Source: Flavobacteriales bacterium (lineage in GTDB: Bacteria > Bacteroidota > Bacteroidia > Flavobacteriales_G > JALEGO01). From it: a stretch of DNA of 64,000 bases. Shown here piece by piece: positions 45,363 through 55,479 of this stretch (position 1 is its first letter; the number at the start of each line of letters is the position of its first letter). The stretch lies in the NCBI GenBank assembly GCA_020628935.1, contig JAHDEG010000009.1, positions 1 through 64,000 on the forward strand, read 5' to 3'. Below the pieces are notes generated by a model. The model searched no databases, was not told where the DNA came from, and saw nothing but the letters and a program-made list of their open reading frames with translations. The position numbers and the translations under genes are program-made.

Positions 45363-46042
45363 TCTTTAGCTGCATTTTGTTCGGCTTCTTTTTTTGAATT
45401 ACCGTAATTTAAAGATCTGTGTTCTTTATTAACATATAACCGGCACAGAAATATTTTGCCAGGATTATTCGAATGTAATTCACTTTCAAAAATCCAATTA
45501 TACTTGTTTTTTTGAGCCCATTCAATGAGAATACCTTTAAAATTACAGTCTATCTCTGCCTCTGAATAATTTACATATGCGTCTAGTAAATTTTTAATAC
45601 AGGTTGACGCTTTTTTAAATCCTAAATCTAAAAAAACAGCTCCCAAAAGAGCTTCTAATGCATTGCCGTAAATAGAACTTTTAATACTTAAACCAGATTT
45701 CTGAACTTTTACTACACTTTTTAAATTAAGTTTTTCTGCAATTTTATTTAGGGATTTTCGACTTACCATGCTCGATTTCATTTTGGTAAGCTTTCCTTCC
45801 GAAAAGTGAGGGTAACGAAGAAACAGCTCTTCTCTCACTACTAAATCGAGTACTGAATCACCTAAAAACTCTAACCGCTCGTAGTTAACAGCACCTTTGT
45901 CATCGTTTACTGAGGAGTGGGTTAATGCCCTGTCATAAAAATTAATGGAACTAATTTTTATGTTTAGCTTATCATATATAAACGTTGCTAATTCTTTGTT
46001 TTCTTTAGAGAAACTAAGTGGGGTATTAAAAAACCAGTACAC
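45326..46042 (-). CDS. rnc: Ribonuclease III
   Basis: This endonuclease cleaves double-stranded RNA in rRNA and mRNA processing. The signature ERLEFLGDSVLDLVV is near residues 55-70 and GNALEALLGAVFLDLG near 125. A C-terminal double-stranded RNA-binding domain (about 165-238) follows. The start is GTG, 3 bases after fabF. The order acpP-fabF-rnc is common in Bacteroidota. The 3' end overlaps cvpA. Confidence 0.95.
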   Translation of the reverse strand: MYWFFNTPLSFSKENKELATFIYDKLNIKISSINFYDRALTHSSVNDDKGAVNYERLEFLGDSVLDLVVREELFLRYPHFSEGKLTKMKSSMVSRKSLNKIAEKLNLKSVVKVQKSGLSIKSSIYGNALEALLGAVFLDLGFKKASTCIKNLLDAYVNYSEAEIDCNFKGILIEWAQKNKYNWIFESELHSNNPGKIFLCRLYVNKEHRSLNYGNSKKEAEQNAAKDYCSRLGLLTDR

Positions 46043-46045
46043 TGG

Positions 46046-47299
46046 TTATTGCTCAAACTTTTTAAAGATAACTGATGCATTATGACCTCCAAAGCCAAAA
46101 GTGTTACTCAACGCGTAATTCACTTGTTTATTCTGTGATTTATTCAGTGTTAAGTTCAATTTTGAGTCAATTTCAGGATCGACCGTCTCATTGTTTATTG
46201 TTGGTGGAATAATGTCATTTTTAACTGCTAAAATGCTTGCAATACCTTCAATAGCACCCGCAGCACCTAACAAATGACCTGTCATTGATTTTGTAGAGCT
46301 AATATTAAGCTTGTAAGCGTGATCTTTAAAAATTTCTTGAATTGCTTTTACTTCAACAATATCTCCTAATGGGGTTGATGTACCATGAACATTGATATAA
46401 TCAATTTTTGAAGGATCAATTTCTGCATCTTCTAAAGCCAATCGCATTACACTTTTTGCCCCTGTAGCTTCAGGGTGTGGCGCTGTTAAATGGTAAGCAT
46501 CAGCCGACATACCGCCACCTACAACTTCGGCATAAATTGTTGCGCCTCTTGCAAGGGCATGATCTAGCTCTTCTAATACAACTGAGCCGGAGCCTTCGCC
46601 AAGCACAAAACCATCTCTGCTTACGTCAAATGGACGAGAAGCTGTTTGTGGCGTATCGTTTCTGGTTGAAAGCGCTCTTAATGCATTAAAACCACCGATA
46701 CCTGCTTGATTAACTGCTGCTTCGGATCCTCCAACTACAAAAACATCTGCTTTGTTTAATCTTATATAATTAAACGCATCAATAAATGCATTAGTAGATG
46801 ATGCGCATGCAGAAACTGTAGTGAAATTAATTCCCCTAAAACCAAATTTCATTGAAATATGACCAGAAGCGATATCTGAAATCATTTTAGGAATGAAGAA
46901 AGGGTTAAACCTAGGTGTGCCATCACCTTTTGCATATTCTGTTACTTCGTTGTAAAAGGTATTAAGACCTCCAATACCTGAACCCCAAATAACTCCACAA
47001 CGATCTAGATTAACTTTATCTAAATTCAATTGAGAGTTACTTACAGCTTCTGAAGAAGCAACCAATGCGTATTGTGAGAAAAGATCTAATTTTCTTAGTT
47101 CCTTTCTTCCAAAATGATCTTCTGCTTTAAAGCTTTTGACCTCGCATGCAAACTGAGTTTTAAACTTAGAAGCATCAAAGTGTTTAATAGGCGCAGCACC
47201 ACTTGTTCCGGAAATTAAATTACCCCAAAACTCGTTGATGTTATTACCTATTGGGGTAACTGCACCTAAGCCCGTAATTACTGCTCTTTTAAAAGGCAT
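46046..47299 (-). CDS. fabF: 3-oxoacyl-ACP synthase II
   Basis: This condensing enzyme elongates acyl-ACP with malonyl-ACP in fatty-acid synthesis. The catalytic triad is visible: C165 in TVSACASSTN, the first histidine in NVHGTSTPLGD (about 305), and the second in FGFGGHNAS near the C-terminus. Length is 417, typical. It follows acpP by 17 bases and precedes rnc by 3 bases, so it is expressed with its carrier substrate. Confidence 0.97.
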   Translation of the reverse strand: MPFKRAVITGLGAVTPIGNNINEFWGNLISGTSGAAPIKHFDASKFKTQFACEVKSFKAEDHFGRKELRKLDLFSQYALVASSEAVSNSQLNLDKVNLDRCGVIWGSGIGGLNTFYNEVTEYAKGDGTPRFNPFFIPKMISDIASGHISMKFGFRGINFTTVSACASSTNAFIDAFNYIRLNKADVFVVGGSEAAVNQAGIGGFNALRALSTRNDTPQTASRPFDVSRDGFVLGEGSGSVVLEELDHALARGATIYAEVVGGGMSADAYHLTAPHPEATGAKSVMRLALEDAEIDPSKIDYINVHGTSTPLGDIVEVKAIQEIFKDHAYKLNISSTKSMTGHLLGAAGAIEGIASILAVKNDIIPPTINNETVDPEIDSKLNLTLNKSQNKQVNYALSNTFGFGGHNASVIFKKFEQ

Positions 47300-47316
47300 G
47301 TTGCCAGAGATTGTAA

Positions 47317-47550
47317 TTATGAGTTTTCTTGAATATATTTTACAGCTTCACCAACTGTTGCAATATTTTCTGCTTGATCGTCTGGAATAGCTATATTAAA
47401 TTCTTTTTCGAATTCCATGATTAGCTCAACTGTATCTAAAGAATCTGCGCCCAAATCGTTAGTAAAGCTTGCTTCCATAGTTACTTCGCCTTCATCCACA
47501 CCAAGCTTATCAACTATAATGGCTATAACTTTTGATTGTATATCTGACAT
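47317..47550 (-). CDS. acpP: Acyl carrier protein
   Basis: This 77-residue protein carries growing acyl chains on phosphopantetheine. The attachment serine is S37 in [12 protein letters not shown]. The acidic helix II ([10 protein letters not shown]) is typical. It is the first gene of an acpP-fabF-rnc run, next to murF-alr on the same strand with 73 bases between. Confidence 0.98.
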   Translation of the reverse strand: MSDIQSKVIAIIVDKLGVDEGEVTMEASFTNDLGADSLDTVELIMEFEKEFNIAIPDDQAENIATVGEAVKYIQENS

Positions 47551-47623
47551 AATTGGAATTTTAAATTTTACACTGCAAAATAAAGTAAAAATTCAACAAC
47601 TGTCAATTTAATTTTGCTTTACT

Positions 47624-50089
47624 TCATTCGAAGTAATATACTCGCTTAACTCTTTCGGAAACATTTGTAAGCATTTCATATGGTATTGTGTGAGCGTTTT
47701 TTGCCAATTTTTTAAGCTGTTGAGGGGTTTCATATATAACAACTTCATCGCCTAGTTCTACCTTTATTTTAGAAATATCAATCATACACATATCCATACA
47801 AATATCACCTATAACCAATGCTGCAGTTCCGTTAATATATACATGTGTTTTTTCATTACCCAACATTCTTGGAAAACCATCGGCATACCCTATTGGTATT
47901 ACAGCTATTGTTTTATCTGTATGTGCTATAAACTTCCTCCCATACCCAACTGATTCTCCTTTTTTAATCTTTTTAATTTGAGTTATTTTTGTTTTTAAGG
48001 ATCCTACTAATTTTATTTTATTCTGAATAATATTAGCGGTTGAAACACCGTACAAACCAACTCCCAACCTAACCATTTCATACTGCTGTTTTACAAAGCG
48101 CTCAATGCCAGATGAGTTGAGAATATGTCTTAAAAGTGAATACCCTAGTTTTGTAGTTAATTGATTAGAATTTGCTTCAAATAGTTTAATTTGACTTCGT
48201 GTAAATTCATCTAATGTAGGGTCGTTGCTAGCCACTAAGTGCGAAAAAACAGACTTTACAACTACTCTTTTTTGGTGTTTTAGTAAATGAATAGCTTCTT
48301 TTAAAGCATCTGTTTTTATGCCTAACCTATTCATGCCTGTGTCTAGCTCTAGATGAATATTAAGAAAAACCCCTTCATCCTCACAAAAAATTAAAAGCGC
48401 TTTTAAGAAATGAATACTAGACACAACTGGTTCTATATTATACTGAACGAATAAATGAAACTGACTTATTTCGGGCACCATTACCATTATTGACGTAGTT
48501 ATTCCTTTTTTTCGAAGTAGGATGGCTTCATCTATATATGCCAATCCTAAATAGTTAACATTTGCATACTCCAATGTTTTTGCCATTTCATAATAACCAG
48601 CTCCGTAGGCAAAGGCTTTGAGCATTACCATTTTTTTTGTGTTCGGATTAAGCAATGAACTAAAAAAGCGATAGTTTTCTTCAACTGCCTTTAGGTTTAT
48701 ATTTAAAGTAGTATTATGTGTTTTTAACTCTAACAAATTAATTATTGAGTTCATATTTGAACCAATTGTACCTTTAACAAGAATTCCGCAGTTGGAAAGC
48801 GGATTTTTCTTTAAAAAAACACTCAAACTCTTGTTATCATTAAATATATTTACCTCAGTATGGCTTTGTAAATTGGTGTATTTCTCTTGAGAGCTAGTAA
48901 CTAGATAAAGTTTTTTTATCGCATATAAACTAATTAACTGTGTTAACTGATTTTGTAATTGACTTACAACATTTTTTGACAGGGTAGCATCTGACAAAAT
49001 AAGCACTCGCGTTTGTGTGACAGGCACTATTTGAGCAAGTCTATCTAAAGATATTCTTAATGTATTTAAGTCGAAAACATAAGTGTCATTTATTATAAGT
49101 GATTGATTAACAGACGACTTAACCTCTAGTTTTGTTTGAATAACCGAAAGTGTATTAAACTTATTTTCGAACTGTTTTAAATTATACTTGAGCACTTTTA
49201 ATGTAGCCGTGCAGTGAAATGCATTTTGTAAAGATGCTGAGTCTGAAAATGGCAATTCAATGTTTACTTGATCATTATTAAATACTATAGTTGCTTTAAC
49301 TCCGTTTTGATGTTTTTTAATTTCGGAAACATACATATTGGCGCTTGAGTCTAACATTGACCATGTATACACGGGAATTTTTGAGATTTCGATTTGATTA
49401 AAAACGGTATTATCGTCTTTACAACAAATCAACACATCACAAGCTTTAAACAGCTTGAGTTTTTCTGAAATTTTATCGTTTATTGAGTGAAAGTTTTCTT
49501 CATGCTCTGCTCCTATATTTGTGAGTAAGCCAAAATTTGGTTGTATTATGTTTTGAAGACAATCCATCTCATGCATTTGAGATATGCCTGCTTCAAAAAC
49601 ACCTAACTCGTCTTCAGATGACATTGAAAGCAAGGATAGTGGCACTCCAACTTGAGAGTTATAACTTAACGGACTGCGAACTACCTTAACTTTATCACAT
49701 AAAAGTTGATACAACCATTCTTTAATTATTGTTTTGCCTCTACTACCAGTTATAGCTAATACAGGTATGTTGTATTGAGCCCGATGATGCTTTGCGAATT
49801 CTTGCAGGGCTAGTGTTGTATCGGCCACCTTTAAAAAAGATATATCTTTTTTAAAGGTGGAGGTATTAAACATTTTTACAACTACGAAGGCAGTTACTCC
49901 TTTATTGATTAAAGCTGATATAAAATCATGGCCATTATTTGTATCACCAACAATTGCAAAAAATAAAACTTGGTTATTTGCATTAACTGTTCTGCTGTCA
50001 ATACTTACTTGTGTGATAGTTTGGTTATTAATTACTTCTAAATTGCTAACATTAATTACCTCGGCTATTTGCTTTAAAGTATAGTGCAT
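47624..50089 (-). CDS. MurF-Alr fusion: UDP-MurNAc-tripeptide-D-Ala-D-Ala ligase / alanine racemase
   Basis: This 821-residue fusion joins two peptidoglycan enzymes. The N-terminal MurF ligase (about 1-445) has the ATP loop AITGSRGKTIIKEW near 112, and segments such as GVFEAGISQMHEMD. The C-terminal alanine racemase (about 455-821) has the PLP lysine in MVMLKAFAYGAG (abridged), then GMNRLG, and VGYGRKF with the catalytic-tyrosine region. One makes D-alanine and the other uses the D-Ala-D-Ala dipeptide, so fusion links supply and use. Such fusions are normal in Bacteroidota. The divergent TrmH gene starts 41 bases away. Confidence 0.95.
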   Translation of the reverse strand: MHYTLKQIAEVINVSNLEVINNQTITQVSIDSRTVNANNQVLFFAIVGDTNNGHDFISALINKGVTAFVVVKMFNTSTFKKDISFLKVADTTLALQEFAKHHRAQYNIPVLAITGSRGKTIIKEWLYQLLCDKVKVVRSPLSYNSQVGVPLSLLSMSSEDELGVFEAGISQMHEMDCLQNIIQPNFGLLTNIGAEHEENFHSINDKISEKLKLFKACDVLICCKDDNTVFNQIEISKIPVYTWSMLDSSANMYVSEIKKHQNGVKATIVFNNDQVNIELPFSDSASLQNAFHCTATLKVLKYNLKQFENKFNTLSVIQTKLEVKSSVNQSLIINDTYVFDLNTLRISLDRLAQIVPVTQTRVLILSDATLSKNVVSQLQNQLTQLISLYAIKKLYLVTSSQEKYTNLQSHTEVNIFNDNKSLSVFLKKNPLSNCGILVKGTIGSNMNSIINLLELKTHNTTLNINLKAVEENYRFFSSLLNPNTKKMVMLKAFAYGAGYYEMAKTLEYANVNYLGLAYIDEAILLRKKGITTSIMVMVPEISQFHLFVQYNIEPVVSSIHFLKALLIFCEDEGVFLNIHLELDTGMNRLGIKTDALKEAIHLLKHQKRVVVKSVFSHLVASNDPTLDEFTRSQIKLFEANSNQLTTKLGYSLLRHILNSSGIERFVKQQYEMVRLGVGLYGVSTANIIQNKIKLVGSLKTKITQIKKIKKGESVGYGRKFIAHTDKTIAVIPIGYADGFPRMLGNEKTHVYINGTAALVIGDICMDMCMIDISKIKVELGDEVVIYETPQQLKKLAKNAHTIPYEMLTNVSERVKRVYYFE

Positions 50090-50130
50090 TTAAATAATTA
50101 TGTAATTTAGAATAAAACTTATTTAACCTC

Positions 50131-50937
50131 ATGTCAGAAATTACTAGCATTGCTAATAAAAAAATAAAAGAGCTTATTAAGCTTAAAGATAATCAAAAGA
50201 GAAAAAAGCTAGGCGTATTTTTATGTGAGGGTAAACGAGAAATAATGCTTTTAATTAAAAGTAGGTATCTCACTAAAACTATTATTGTATGTAATAAGTA
50301 TTTAGATGGTGATGGAAAGCTCTTACTTAATGCATTAGATGAAAAATCAAATATTAATCCAGAACGTATTGAAGTTAGTGCAAATGTTTATGACACAATA
50401 GCATACAAAAAAGGGCAGGATGGAATTATTGTAAAGGCGGAGGTTATGGAAGGGAGCTTTAACAATATATCTCACAAAGAAAAAAATGTAGTTGTTTTAG
50501 AATCTATTGAAAAGCCGGGCAACTTGGGAGCTATTTGCCGAACATTAGACTCTGCAGGAATTAAAACTATTATTTTAACTAACTCTGTAACTGATGAGTT
50601 TAACCCCAATGCAATTCGCTCTAGTCTTGGAACTGTTCTCTTACTAAACATTATAAAAACAGATAATGAAACTGCTCAAAAATGGGCAAACAATAATAAA
50701 TATTCTATTACAGCTACTTCTGCTAAGAATAGTAAAAACTTATATGCTCACGAATTTGGACCTAAGAATCTAATAGTTTTCGGATCAGAAGACAAGGGGC
50801 TCTCTGATTATTGGGAGCAAGAAGAAATTAGCTATGTGAAAATTCCAATGAAAGGGATGGCAAGCTCTTTAAATTTATCCGTTGCTTGTGCTCTGGTTGT
50901 ATACGAACAAGTTAGACAGTCGTCTGCGGGGAAATAA
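50131..50937 (+). CDS. TrmH-family RNA 2'-O-methyltransferase
   Basis: This is a 268-residue SPOUT methyltransferase that probably modifies a 23S rRNA or tRNA ribose. An N-terminal substrate-binding domain (about 1-95, GVFLCEGKREI) is followed by the knotted catalytic domain with the three motifs: ESIEKPGNLGAICRTLDSAG, VFGSEDKGLS, and IPMKGMASSLNLSVACAL. The third motif carries the conserved SLNLSVA. Target nucleotide cannot be assigned. Its stop lies 2 bases from the convergent pseudouridine synthase gene. Confidence 0.9.
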   Translation: MSEITSIANKKIKELIKLKDNQKRKKLGVFLCEGKREIMLLIKSRYLTKTIIVCNKYLDGDGKLLLNALDEKSNINPERIEVSANVYDTIAYKKGQDGIIVKAEVMEGSFNNISHKEKNVVVLESIEKPGNLGAICRTLDSAGIKTIILTNSVTDEFNPNAIRSSLGTVLLLNIIKTDNETAQKWANNNKYSITATSAKNSKNLYAHEFGPKNLIVFGSEDKGLSDYWEQEEISYVKIPMKGMASSLNLSVACALVVYEQVRQSSAGK

Positions 50938-50939
50938 CA

Positions 50940-51638
50940 TTATTCTAAATTTAAACAGTTTTGCATTCTCGAAAACTCTGAGCTTACTTTAGCTAAAATA
51001 GTAACAGGCTCTTTTGTAAATGGATGGTTAAATGATAATGAGCTCGCATGAAGCATCATTGATGACATATTCCATTTCTCCTTAAATAGCCTGTTTTGTT
51101 TACTACATCCATGCGGACGGTCACCTATTATAGGATGTCTTAAGTGATTTAAATGTTTTCGTATTTGGTGCATACGACCTGTTGATGGAAACGCTTCAAT
51201 TAAGGAATATCTTGATGTGGAATGTTTCCCGAATGGTATCGCAAGCTCCGAATGTTTCAGTAATTTAAAATCGGTTATAGCGGTCTGGCGTTTGCCGCTG
51301 TCATTTACTAGATCATAGTTGACATAGATACTTTGAGGAAAGTATCCTCTTACAATTGCTGTATATCGCTTTCTAACATCTTTATATTGAAATAATTCTT
51401 GCGCTCTTTTAGCAGCTTCAGAAGAAAGAGCAAAAAGCAATACACCAGAAGTTTTCCTATCTAATCTATGAATAGGAAAAACCTTTTGATTTATTTGATC
51501 TCTTATTAATTGTAAAGCAAAAACATCTTCATAAGCAGCTAACTTAGTTTTGTGCACTAAAAGGCCATGAGGTTTATTTATTGCTACGTAGTGTTTGTCT
51601 TGAAAAACTACATCAAGCAAATGCTTGATATTTGTCAA
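50940..51638 (-). CDS. TruC-like pseudouridine synthase
   Basis: This 232-residue RsuA/RluA-family enzyme isomerises uridine in RNA. The catalytic motif is HRLDRKTSGVLLFA (about 58-71) with the aspartate. The short form without S4 domain and the N-terminal HYVAINKPHGLLVH resemble TruC, which modifies position 65 of tRNAs. The start is TTG at 51638, directly abutting the stop codon of the upstream gene; a second TTG at 51620 is possible. A perfect 8-2-8 palindrome (51612-51629) lies in the first codons. Confidence 0.88.
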   Translation of the reverse strand: MTNIKHLLDVVFQDKHYVAINKPHGLLVHKTKLAAYEDVFALQLIRDQINQKVFPIHRLDRKTSGVLLFALSSEAAKRAQELFQYKDVRKRYTAIVRGYFPQSIYVNYDLVNDSGKRQTAITDFKLLKHSELAIPFGKHSTSRYSLIEAFPSTGRMHQIRKHLNHLRHPIIGDRPHGCSKQNRLFKEKWNMSSMMLHASSLSFNHPFTKEPVTILAKVSSEFSRMQNCLNLE

Positions 51639-52547
51639 TTATCTTAATGTAAGAGAGTAATTGCCTAGCTCGTTACCTTCAGTAAAAAGCTGTATTATAT
51701 ATTTTCCTTCTGTGATAACATCACTTGAAGTCCAATAAAGGCAAACATCTTGAGAAGAGTTTGTATAATCTATCTCTCTTGCATGTGTATAAACACTTTT
51801 TCTGCCTTTTACTTCAAAAGAATCATCTTTTTGAGAACCTAAAATAGCTCCAAACGGACTAATTATCCTCATATATATTTTTCTTTTTCCGGCTTTAGCC
51901 AAACTGTTTTCAGCTATTGCAAAACAACATTTAATTAGCTCCGTTCTTGAAGCTTTGTCCGTTTCTTTATAAGTACCATTAGATTTAATATTTTGACCAG
52001 AGACAGTAACTCCGGCAATTTTTAACATAGAGCCTAATTTAACTTGTTCTGATAAATTGGTTTTTTCATTTTCCAATTCAGATGCATATTGCTTTTCCTT
52101 ATCTAGCTCAGACTTCACATTTGTATTTTCAACAATTAAGTTTTGATTAGCTGTGTTTAAGGAATCGATCGTCACTAAGTAACCTTTCATAATTTCTCTT
52201 AAAGTCTCAGTCTCTTTTTTAAGCTTAGATATCGTCCAATTTTTGTTTTTGGCCGACTGAATAAGTTTTTTAATTTTTTCTTGCTCAGCGATAAGCTCAT
52301 CGCTCATGTTTTGGTGTTGTTCAGAAAGTTCAGTGTATTGAGCGTCCATCTCATTTAAACTACCTATTATGCGTTCGCGCTCCAGGTCACCATTATCTAC
52401 ATCTACTTCACAGGCTGCAATTTGCTCTTTTAAGTTTGTATTTTTAACGAATAGCGTTGCGATACCAACTAGCGCTAACAGTAATAATATACCTAATATT
52501 AATGAAGACTTATTACTTTTTTTAGGTTCAGAATTAACGTTTTCCAT
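51639..52547 (-). CDS. Membrane-anchored coiled-coil protein
   Basis: This 302-residue protein has one N-terminal membrane segment (about 14-32), a long coiled coil (about 40-170, rich in E, K, L and Q), and a beta-rich C-terminal domain (about 175-302) with TVSGQNIKSNGTYKETDKAS (abridged) and KAGKRKIYMRIISP. It is a recognisable conserved Bacteroidota type, but I know of no function. It abuts the pseudouridine synthase gene. Confidence 0.75.
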   Translation of the reverse strand: MENVNSEPKKSNKSSLILGILLLLALVGIATLFVKNTNLKEQIAACEVDVDNGDLERERIIGSLNEMDAQYTELSEQHQNMSDELIAEQEKIKKLIQSAKNKNWTISKLKKETETLREIMKGYLVTIDSLNTANQNLIVENTNVKSELDKEKQYASELENEKTNLSEQVKLGSMLKIAGVTVSGQNIKSNGTYKETDKASRTELIKCCFAIAENSLAKAGKRKIYMRIISPFGAILGSQKDDSFEVKGRKSVYTHAREIDYTNSSQDVCLYWTSSDVITEGKYIIQLFTEGNELGNYSLTLR

Positions 52548-52596
52548 AAGGTTATTTTATTTGCGTTGAGTTACAAATATATGTAAATTATATAGT

Positions 52597-53304
52597 ATGA
52601 TTAGAAGCTGCTTTAGTGACTTTCTTCATATATTTTATCCGAAAGTTTGCGTTTGCTGTACAGACGCATTAATCACAAGTGAAAAATTCTTATGTTTTAT
52701 TTGCGAAAGTAAATTACCCCTTTCTAACACTCTCTATTACAACGATGAGGATTTAGAAAAATTGTTTTGGGGTAGGTGCGATATTTCTCATGCAACTTCA
52801 TTATATAGATTTTACAAAAATAGCCCTGTTCAAAAAATGATTCATGAAATAAAGTATAAGAACAATCTTGATTTAGCTGAATTCTTAGCTATTAAGCTTG
52901 CCAAACAAATTAAAAACTCAAACAAGTTTGAGCATATTGACGGTATTATGCCTATTCCTATGCATCCTTCAAAAGAAATAAAAAGAGGGTATAACCAAAG
53001 CGAAGTTATAGCAAGTACTGTTTCCAAACATTTAGGTGTTACATTATTTAAACGCCAAGTAAAACGAATTGACATAAACAATAGTCAGACTACAAAATCT
53101 AGGTTGGAACGTTGGCAAAACATCAAAAACTCTTTCCTTTTAAAACACCCTGATGATTTGAGAGGAAAAAATATAATTGTTATTGATGATGTTATCACAA
53201 CAGGGTCTACCATTGACGCCCTGGTAACTTGTTTAAAACAGACTGTCAAAATTAAAACAAGCATAGCCGCATTAGCCTTTACTCCCTCTTCTAACATTAT
53301 TTAA
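52597..53304 (+). CDS. ComF-family phosphoribosyltransferase-like protein
   Basis: This 235-residue ComF/GntX-type protein has an N-terminal zinc finger with CVCC and CFIC pairs (about 16-19 and 32-36), then a phosphoribosyltransferase fold with the PRPP motif IIVIDDVITTGSTIDAL near 185-201, and the upstream IPMHPSKEIKRGYNQSE. ComF is needed for DNA uptake in naturally competent bacteria; many Bacteroidota have a copy. No other competence genes are in the window. It begins 49 bases from the divergent coiled-coil gene. Confidence 0.9.
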   Translation: MIRSCFSDFLHIFYPKVCVCCTDALITSEKFLCFICESKLPLSNTLYYNDEDLEKLFWGRCDISHATSLYRFYKNSPVQKMIHEIKYKNNLDLAEFLAIKLAKQIKNSNKFEHIDGIMPIPMHPSKEIKRGYNQSEVIASTVSKHLGVTLFKRQVKRIDINNSQTTKSRLERWQNIKNSFLLKHPDDLRGKNIIVIDDVITTGSTIDALVTCLKQTVKIKTSIAALAFTPSSNII

Positions 53305-53351
53305 GAGTACTATTATACAACATTTGTATTTTTTCAACGTACTTTAGCTCT

Positions 53352-55430
53352 ATGGATTTAATAAATAGAGATATTAGTTGGCTATCGTTCAACGAGAGGG
53401 TTTTGCAGGAAGCTGAGGATGCTACTGTTCCTTTAATTGAGCGACTTAGGTTTTTAGGTATATATTCTAATAATAGGGACGAATTTTTTAGAGTTAGAGT
53501 AGCAGCCTTAAGAAGGTTAGCTAGCCTGAGAAAAAAAGATCAAAAATTATTAAAAAACAGCCCTCAGCTAATTTTAAATAAAATCCAAAGTACTATTCTG
53601 AAACAAGAAAAAAGAGTTCAGAAAGCATATAAAACACTTTTACATGAATTGGATAAGAACAACATTAGCTTAGTTGATAATTTAAACTTACCTGAGAGTA
53701 TTCATGATGAAATAAGAACGGTTTTTAGAAAAAAAATAAGACCTGCACTTGTTCCGATAATGTTAGACAAGAACAGGGAGTTCCCTTTTTTGAAGGATAG
53801 GGCTTCATATCTTGCAATAAAATTTAATGGACTTAAACATAATCAAGAATTAAAGTATGCACTTTTAGAAATTCCTACTAAAGTAATTTCTAGATTTATC
53901 ACTCTTACTAAGAAAAACGATAAACAGTTTGTAGTTTTACAAGACGATGTAATTAGATTTTGCCTAGCAGAAATTTTTAACATTTTTGAGTATGAAAGTA
54001 TTGAAGCATATTCAATTAAAGTAACCAGAGATGCGGAGCTTGATTTAGATGACGATATTTCTAAAAGCTTGATTGACAAGTTATCAAAAAGTTTAAAAAA
54101 CAGGTCGGCTGGGGCACCAGTTAGGTTTATTTATGATAAGGAAATTGCGCCCGACTTACTTGAGTTTTTAACAGAGCAATTAGAATTAAAAAAAAACAAC
54201 AACATCATTGCAAGTGGTAGATACCACAACTTTAGAGACTTTATATCTTTTCCTGACTTAGGAAATAAACATCTTACAAATAAACAAATAAAAAATGTTC
54301 CTCATAGGTACCTACATGGAGTTAAAAGCACGCTAAACACAATTAAAAAACAAGATATATTTTTACATTATCCTTATCATAGTTTTAATTATATAGTAGA
54401 TATTTTACGGGAAGCAGCTATTGACCCAGAAGTTACATCAATAAAAATAAACTTATATAGAGTTGCTAAAAACTCTCATGTTATAAACGCTCTTATAAAC
54501 GCGGTAAAGAACGGAAAAAAAGTTTTAGCAGTAGTTGAACTCAAGGCGCGATTTGATGAAGAAGCAAATATTGAATGGGCAAATAAACTTCAGGAGGAGG
54601 GTGCTAGTGTCGTATTTGGATCGCCTGAACTTAAGATTCATGCTAAGCTCATCGTTATAACCAAAATTGACAAAAAAGGCGTTACAAAATTCGCCCATAT
54701 TGGCACCGGAAATTTTAATGAAAAAACAGCTAATATATACACTGACATTTCAATCATTACATCTAATAAAAAAATCAGTAATGAGGCCGACAAAGTGTTT
54801 GATTTTATTGAAAACCCTTACAGCATTAAGCGCTTCAGCAGCATAATACTATCTCCGTTTGCAACTCGAAGAAAATTTATTAGCCTAATTGATACTGAGA
54901 TAGAGAACGCTCAAAAAGGGAAGAACAGCTATATTATTCTTAAATTAAACAACCTAGTTGACTCAGAAATGATTGACAAACTTTATGAGGCAAATCAATT
55001 TGGAGTTACAATTAAATTAATAATTAGAGGCATATGTGCATTAACGCCTGGAGTTAAAGATTTAAGTGATCGTATTGAGGTTATTAGTATTGTTGATCGT
55101 TTTTTAGAACATAGTAGGGTTGCTATTTTTTGTAATGATGATAACGAAAAACAATTTATTTCATCTGCCGACTGGATGGCAAGAAACCTTGATAACAGAA
55201 TTGAAGTTTCAGTACCCATACTCGACAATAAAGTTAAAAAGCTGTTAAGAACTATTATTGACTTACAGTTAAGCGACAATACCAAGGCAAGAATAATTGA
55301 TAAAAAACAAAAGAATACGTATAAAAGGCCTAAAAAGAAGAACAAACAGTTACGCTCTCAAATAGCAGTTCATGAGTATTTAATGAATAATTTCTCACAA
55401 GATAATAACGTAAAACAAAAAACCCTTTGA
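53352..55430 (+). CDS. ppk1: Polyphosphate kinase 1
   Basis: This 692-residue enzyme reversibly makes polyphosphate from ATP. The N-terminal INRDISWLSFNERVL and RVAALRR are characteristic. Two phospholipase-D-like catalytic lobes are present: KIHAKLIVI with the phospho-accepting histidine (about 430) and HSRVAIFCND with the second histidine (about 590), and GTGNFNEKTA in between. Length is normal. The coding end runs into a bidirectional terminator shared with rpoD. Role in stress and phosphate storage is established knowledge. Confidence 0.96.
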   Translation: MDLINRDISWLSFNERVLQEAEDATVPLIERLRFLGIYSNNRDEFFRVRVAALRRLASLRKKDQKLLKNSPQLILNKIQSTILKQEKRVQKAYKTLLHELDKNNISLVDNLNLPESIHDEIRTVFRKKIRPALVPIMLDKNREFPFLKDRASYLAIKFNGLKHNQELKYALLEIPTKVISRFITLTKKNDKQFVVLQDDVIRFCLAEIFNIFEYESIEAYSIKVTRDAELDLDDDISKSLIDKLSKSLKNRSAGAPVRFIYDKEIAPDLLEFLTEQLELKKNNNIIASGRYHNFRDFISFPDLGNKHLTNKQIKNVPHRYLHGVKSTLNTIKKQDIFLHYPYHSFNYIVDILREAAIDPEVTSIKINLYRVAKNSHVINALINAVKNGKKVLAVVELKARFDEEANIEWANKLQEEGASVVFGSPELKIHAKLIVITKIDKKGVTKFAHIGTGNFNEKTANIYTDISIITSNKKISNEADKVFDFIENPYSIKRFSSIILSPFATRRKFISLIDTEIENAQKGKNSYIILKLNNLVDSEMIDKLYEANQFGVTIKLIIRGICALTPGVKDLSDRIEVISIVDRFLEHSRVAIFCNDDNEKQFISSADWMARNLDNRIEVSVPILDNKVKKLLRTIIDLQLSDNTKARIIDKKQKNTYKRPKKKNKQLRSQIAVHEYLMNNFSQDNNVKQKTL

Positions 55431-55456
55431 TTATAATTAATCAAAGGGTTTTTGTT
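55414..55456. terminator. Bidirectional terminator between ppk1 and rpoD
   Basis: A perfect 13-bp stem (AACCCTTTGATTA / TAATCAAAGGGTT) with a TAAT loop has A and T runs on both sides. The stop codon of ppk1 (55428-55430) lies inside the left arm. Confidence 0.95.
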
Positions 55457-55479
55457 CTCTTTTAAAAGTAGAATTTCAC

